DNA from: Conexibacter woesei DSM 14684
Lineage (GTDB): Bacteria; Actinomycetota; Thermoleophilia; Solirubrobacterales; Solirubrobacteraceae
Length of the DNA: 64,000 nucleotides
Direction: 5' to 3'
NCBI RefSeq assembly: GCF_000025265.1
Contig: NC_013739.1
Location: 4,388,001-4,452,000, forward strand
Shown: positions 61,511 to 64,000 of the stretch, in pieces
Layout of the letters: every line of letters begins with the position of its first letter
How positions within the stretch are numbered: the first letter of the stretch is position 1
The notes under the pieces: model-generated
What the model was told of the DNA's origin: nothing
Seen by the model: the letters and a program-made list of their open reading frames with translations, nothing else
The model's database searches: none
Made by a program: the position numbers and the translations under genes

Positions 61511-62770
61511 ATGCGCCCATCCCGTCTCATCCCTCTCCTGCTCGCGCTCGGCACTCCGCTCGTCGCGGCCGCGCCGGCGACCGCTGGCGGCGTCGTCTCG
61601 ATCGCCGACGGCACGCTCTCCTACGTCGGCGACGACGTCGAGCCGAGCAACGTCACGATCTCGCTCGCCGACGGCGTCGTGCGGATCGACGAGAACGCGA
61701 CCCGCCTGAGCTTCGCACCGGCGGCCGCCGCTCCCGTCGAGCCCGACCCGAGAACGACGGACCCGAGAGCCACGGACCCGAGAGCGACCGGGACCCCCGA
61801 GGACCCCGCGTCGAGAACGCCGGCCGCGAGAGCGCCGGCGGCGCCGGCCTGCACCGTCTCCGAGGACGGTTACCGCGCCGAGTGCCCGGCCGAGGGCATC
61901 GTGCGGCTCTCCGTGCGCACCAGCAACGCCGGCAGCGACGTGCGGATCCGCGCGGCCCTGCCGGCGCAGATCCAGGGCGGCGACGGCGACGACCTGCTGA
62001 TCGGCGGCCCCGGCGCCGACGTGATCCACGGCGGCGGCGGCAAGGACGTCATCGGCGGCGGCGAGGGCGCCGACGAGCTGCACGGCGGCTCCGACGACGA
62101 CCTCGTCACGTTCGTCGACCGGATCGGCCGCGACGGTACGCTCCTGGCGCGCAAGGCGGGCGTCACGGTGCGCCTCGGCGCGCGCGGCGCCAGCGGCGCG
62201 CGCGACGAGGGCGACACGATCTTCCGCGACTTCGAGCAGGTCGAGGGCGGCGACGGCGCCGATCGGATCGACCTGCGCGACGGCACGGCGCAGTCGGTCG
62301 CGTGCAACGGCGGCCGCGACAAGCTGACGCTCGATCCGCTCGACGACGAGTCGATCGACTGCGAGAGCGCCGAGGTCGGGCCCGAGAGCGGCGGCCGGAT
62401 GACCGTGCCGACGCTCGTCTTCCCGTTCCCCAACCGCGACGACCACGCCCGCTCGACCGTCCGCGTCGCGCCCCAACTGTCGCTCCAGGGCGGCGCGATC
62501 GTCGTGCAGGTCCGTTGCCAGTACGCGATCGGGCTGCTCGCCGCCGACGGCCCGGGCTGCAGAGGCCGGCTGCGGATGACTCGCGGCAGCTACGTGATGG
62601 GCCAGCGCAGCGTCGAGCTGCCGCGTGGCCGCGTCAGCACGTGGCGGATCCCGCTGACCAGCTCGCGCTCGCTCGCCCGCCGTGCCGGCGGCCTCGCCGT
62701 CACCGTCACGGCGATCCCGACGCGCGGCGCCGGCGTGCGCCGCGACCTCAGCTTCACCGTCAAGGGCTAG
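61511..62770 (+). CDS. Secreted protein with RTX-like calcium-binding repeats
   Basis: 419 aa. Signal peptide, then an Arg-Ala-Thr-Asp-Pro low-complexity spacer (DPRATDPRATGT), two Cys, and GG-x-G-x-D nonapeptides at about 155-200 (GGDGDDLLIGGPGADVIHGG). The C-terminal beta domain has two Cys (VRCQYAIG, PGCRGRLR). Binds Ca outside the cell; no type I secretion genes nearby, the signal is Sec type. Function unknown. Confidence 0.8.
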   Translation: MRPSRLIPLLLALGTPLVAAAPATAGGVVSIADGTLSYVGDDVEPSNVTISLADGVVRIDENATRLSFAPAAAAPVEPDPRTTDPRATDPRATGTPEDPASRTPAARAPAAPACTVSEDGYRAECPAEGIVRLSVRTSNAGSDVRIRAALPAQIQGGDGDDLLIGGPGADVIHGGGGKDVIGGGEGADELHGGSDDDLVTFVDRIGRDGTLLARKAGVTVRLGARGASGARDEGDTIFRDFEQVEGGDGADRIDLRDGTAQSVACNGGRDKLTLDPLDDESIDCESAEVGPESGGRMTVPTLVFPFPNRDDHARSTVRVAPQLSLQGGAIVVQVRCQYAIGLLAADGPGCRGRLRMTRGSYVMGQRSVELPRGRVSTWRIPLTSSRSLARRAGGLAVTVTAIPTRGAGVRRDLSFTVKG

Positions 62771-63539
62771 GGACGCTGCGCGCAGGGCGCTTGCGTCCGC
62801 CGCCGCGCCGCTCGACGAGGCCGGCGATGCCGTCGAGCGCGAGCTGGAGCCCGAAGGCGAAGTCGTCGATGTCGTCGTCGTCGAAGATGCCGGCGTCGAG
62901 CGCTCGGCGCAGCGACGGGAAGCGCTGCGCGGTGGCGAGCGCCGAGAGCGTCGCCGCGTAGCCCTCCACCGCGGCCTCGACGCCGACGCCGCGCGCGTGC
63001 GCGGCGGCGGCGATCTCGGTCTCGACGCGCGCCTGCCAGAAGGCGTGGGCGTTGAGCATCAGGACCGACGACGCCTTCTCGCTCTCGCTCAGCGCGGTGC
63101 CTGCGAGCGCCTCCAGGCCGCGGTCGAACCAGGCGACCTGCGTCGGCGCCGAGGGCGGCCCGGTGATCGGGACGTGGAGGAACCACGGATGTTCGCTGAG
63201 GGCGGCGACGAGCGCCTGCGACCAGCGCTCGAGGCCGGCGCGCCAGTCACCTTCGAGGCCGGCGAGCGACGGCGGCTGGGCGAGCGCCGCGTCGGCCATC
63301 AGCAGGAGCAGCTCGTCCTTGCTCGCGACATGGCGATAGAGCGACATCGTCGTGAAGCCAAGTCGTCTGGCGACACGCGCCATCGAGACGGCGGCGAGCC
63401 CCTGCTCGTCCGCCAGCTCGACCGCGGCGCGCACGACGCGCTCGACGCTGAGGCCGGCCTTCGGCTCGCTCGCGGGCGCTCCGTGCAGCTCCCACACGCG
63501 CCGGAGCGCCGGCGTCAGCTCGTCGTCCATCCTCGCCAT
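62760..63539 (-). CDS. TetR-family repressor
   Basis: 259 aa. HTH at about 35-75 (ELADEQGLAAVSMARVARRL, GFTTMSLYRHVASKDELLLL) and a long C-terminal ligand domain. ATG 63539 (or 63530). Its end overlaps the end of the convergent RTX-like gene by 11 bases. It faces an ABC exporter gene across two tandem palindromes, the classic layout of a self-controlled pump. Confidence 0.88.
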   Translation of the reverse strand: MARMDDELTPALRRVWELHGAPASEPKAGLSVERVVRAAVELADEQGLAAVSMARVARRLGFTTMSLYRHVASKDELLLLMADAALAQPPSLAGLEGDWRAGLERWSQALVAALSEHPWFLHVPITGPPSAPTQVAWFDRGLEALAGTALSESEKASSVLMLNAHAFWQARVETEIAAAAHARGVGVEAAVEGYAATLSALATAQRFPSLRRALDAGIFDDDDIDDFAFGLQLALDGIAGLVERRGGGRKRPARSVPSP

Positions 63540-63548
63540 GATACGCAA

Positions 63549-63581
63549 GTGTATGTGATACACCTTGTGTATGGCATACAC
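63549..63581. promoter_or_regulatory. Tandem TetR operators
   Basis: Two palindromes in a row: GTGTAT-GTG-ATACAC (63549-63563) and GTGTAT-GGC-ATACAC (63567-63581), 18 bp centre to centre. The second covers the ATG of the exporter gene, so a bound repressor would block its start directly. Confidence 0.8.
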
Positions 63582-64000
63582 CGTCGAAGCCGCCGGACTG
63601 ACGAAGTCCTATGGCGCCCTCCCCGTGCTGACCGGTCTCGACCTGCGCGTCGCGAGCGGCAGCGTCTTCGCCCTGCTGGGGCCCAACGGCGCCGGCAAGA
63701 CGACGACGATCCGCATCCTCTCAACGCTGATCGGAGCCGACCGCGGCAGCGCGACCGTCGCCGGCCACGACGTCGCGACGGCACCGCGTCAGGTCCGCGC
63801 CGCGATCAGCCTGACCGGGCAGTACGCCGCCGTCGACGAGATGCTGACCGGCGAGGAGAACCTGCTGATGATGGCCAGACTGCGGCATCTCGGCCGCGCC
63901 GCCGGGCGCCGTCGCAGCGCCGAGCTGCTGGAGCGGTTCGACCTCGCAGACGCACGCCGGCGCAAGGTCTCGACCTACTCCGGCGGCATGCGCCGGCGGC
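63571..64000 (+). CDS. ABC exporter ATPase, DrrA-like (partial, cut by window end)
   Basis: First 143 residues of an ATPase; the frame is open to the right edge. Walker A LLGPNGAGKTTTIRIL, Q-loop SLTGQYAAVDEML and the start of the signature STYSGGMRRR. The Q-loop TGQYAAVDE is typical of daunorubicin-resistance DrrA transporters. ATG 63571 lies inside the second operator and has no ribosome site, so the message may be leaderless. A permease gene should follow outside the window. Confidence 0.88.
   Translation, partial: MAYTVEAAGLTKSYGALPVLTGLDLRVASGSVFALLGPNGAGKTTTIRILSTLIGADRGSATVAGHDVATAPRQVRAAISLTGQYAAVDEMLTGEENLLMMARLRHLGRAAGRRRSAELLERFDLADARRRKVSTYSGGMRRR

Noticed and set aside
61741-61830. 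DPRATDPRA-type repeats in the RTX-like protein as a possible DNA repeat element.
   Set aside because: They are in-frame coding low complexity between signal peptide and repeat domain, not a mobile or regulatory repeat.
59216-62476. A 1086-residue version of the PucR regulator extending back across the desaturase gene.
   Set aside because: The extension is antisense to the desaturase with its three His boxes; the regulator begins naturally at ATG 60394.

Overview
The window is high-GC actinobacterial DNA (roughly 70-75% G+C). Complete coenzyme F420 synthesis genes, a class III adenylate cyclase, crotonyl-CoA carboxylase/reductase, W-x-R-C Ig-like repeats and an unusual frequency of AGA arginine codons suggest the class Thermoleophilia (Solirubrobacterales, Conexibacter-like). 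That placement is inference. No tRNA, rRNA, CRISPR array or insertion sequence was recognised.

Layout. 1-4770 (-): the N-terminal 1590 residues of a giant secreted YD/RHS-type protein that runs off the left edge. 4896-14465 (-): a tightly packed catabolic operon headed by a GntR/FadR-type regulator. 14502-14552: a divergent control region in which two promoters share one operator. 14640-28412 (+): amidohydrolase, BMP-type ABC importer, class V aminotransferase, M20 hydrolase, then fbiC, F420-dependent glucose-6-phosphate dehydrogenase, cofD, cofC and cofE. 28446-31610: two small secreted paralogues, a tocopherol-cyclase/CrtC-like protein, a SnoaL-like protein and a decayed PIN-domain gene. 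31688-38014 (-): fabD-fabH-fabG-acpP-fabF-accD-fabI. 38153-42611 (-): second fbiC, zinc-ribbon protein, sensor kinase and NarL-type regulator. 42760-57562: mixed metabolic, transport and regulatory genes (Gfo/Idh/MocA, SDR, mntH/mntR, ygfZ, MarR/MFS, corA, MerR, cupredoxin, ccr). 57626-64000: adenylate cyclase, PucR-type regulator with divergent desaturase, Ca-binding-repeat protein, and a TetR/ABC exporter pair cut by the right edge.

Main result. Four proteins across the divergent operons resemble, by remembered family signatures rather than by a computed alignment, the Mesorhizobium loti vitamin B6 degradation enzymes: pyridoxamine-pyruvate aminotransferase (20249-21436), pyridoxal 4-dehydrogenase (8050-8784), 4-pyridoxolactonase (8801-9562) and FHMPC 5-dehydrogenase (9578-10501). 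A class II aldolase-family protein fits the HMPDC decarboxylase and a FAD monooxygenase fits the ring hydroxylase. The known GMC-type 4-pyridoxic acid dehydrogenase is absent and a zinc alcohol dehydrogenase stands in its place. An M29/NicX-like protein, a luciferase-like flavin/F420 enzyme, a cupin, an amidohydrolase and an M20 hydrolase are extra candidates for ring opening and amide hydrolysis. A nucleoside-type (BMP) ABC importer is the likely uptake system. The catabolic transcript continues with almost no gaps into F420 biosynthesis, which suggests an F420-linked vitamin B6 (or related pyridine) catabolic system that I do not recognise as described.
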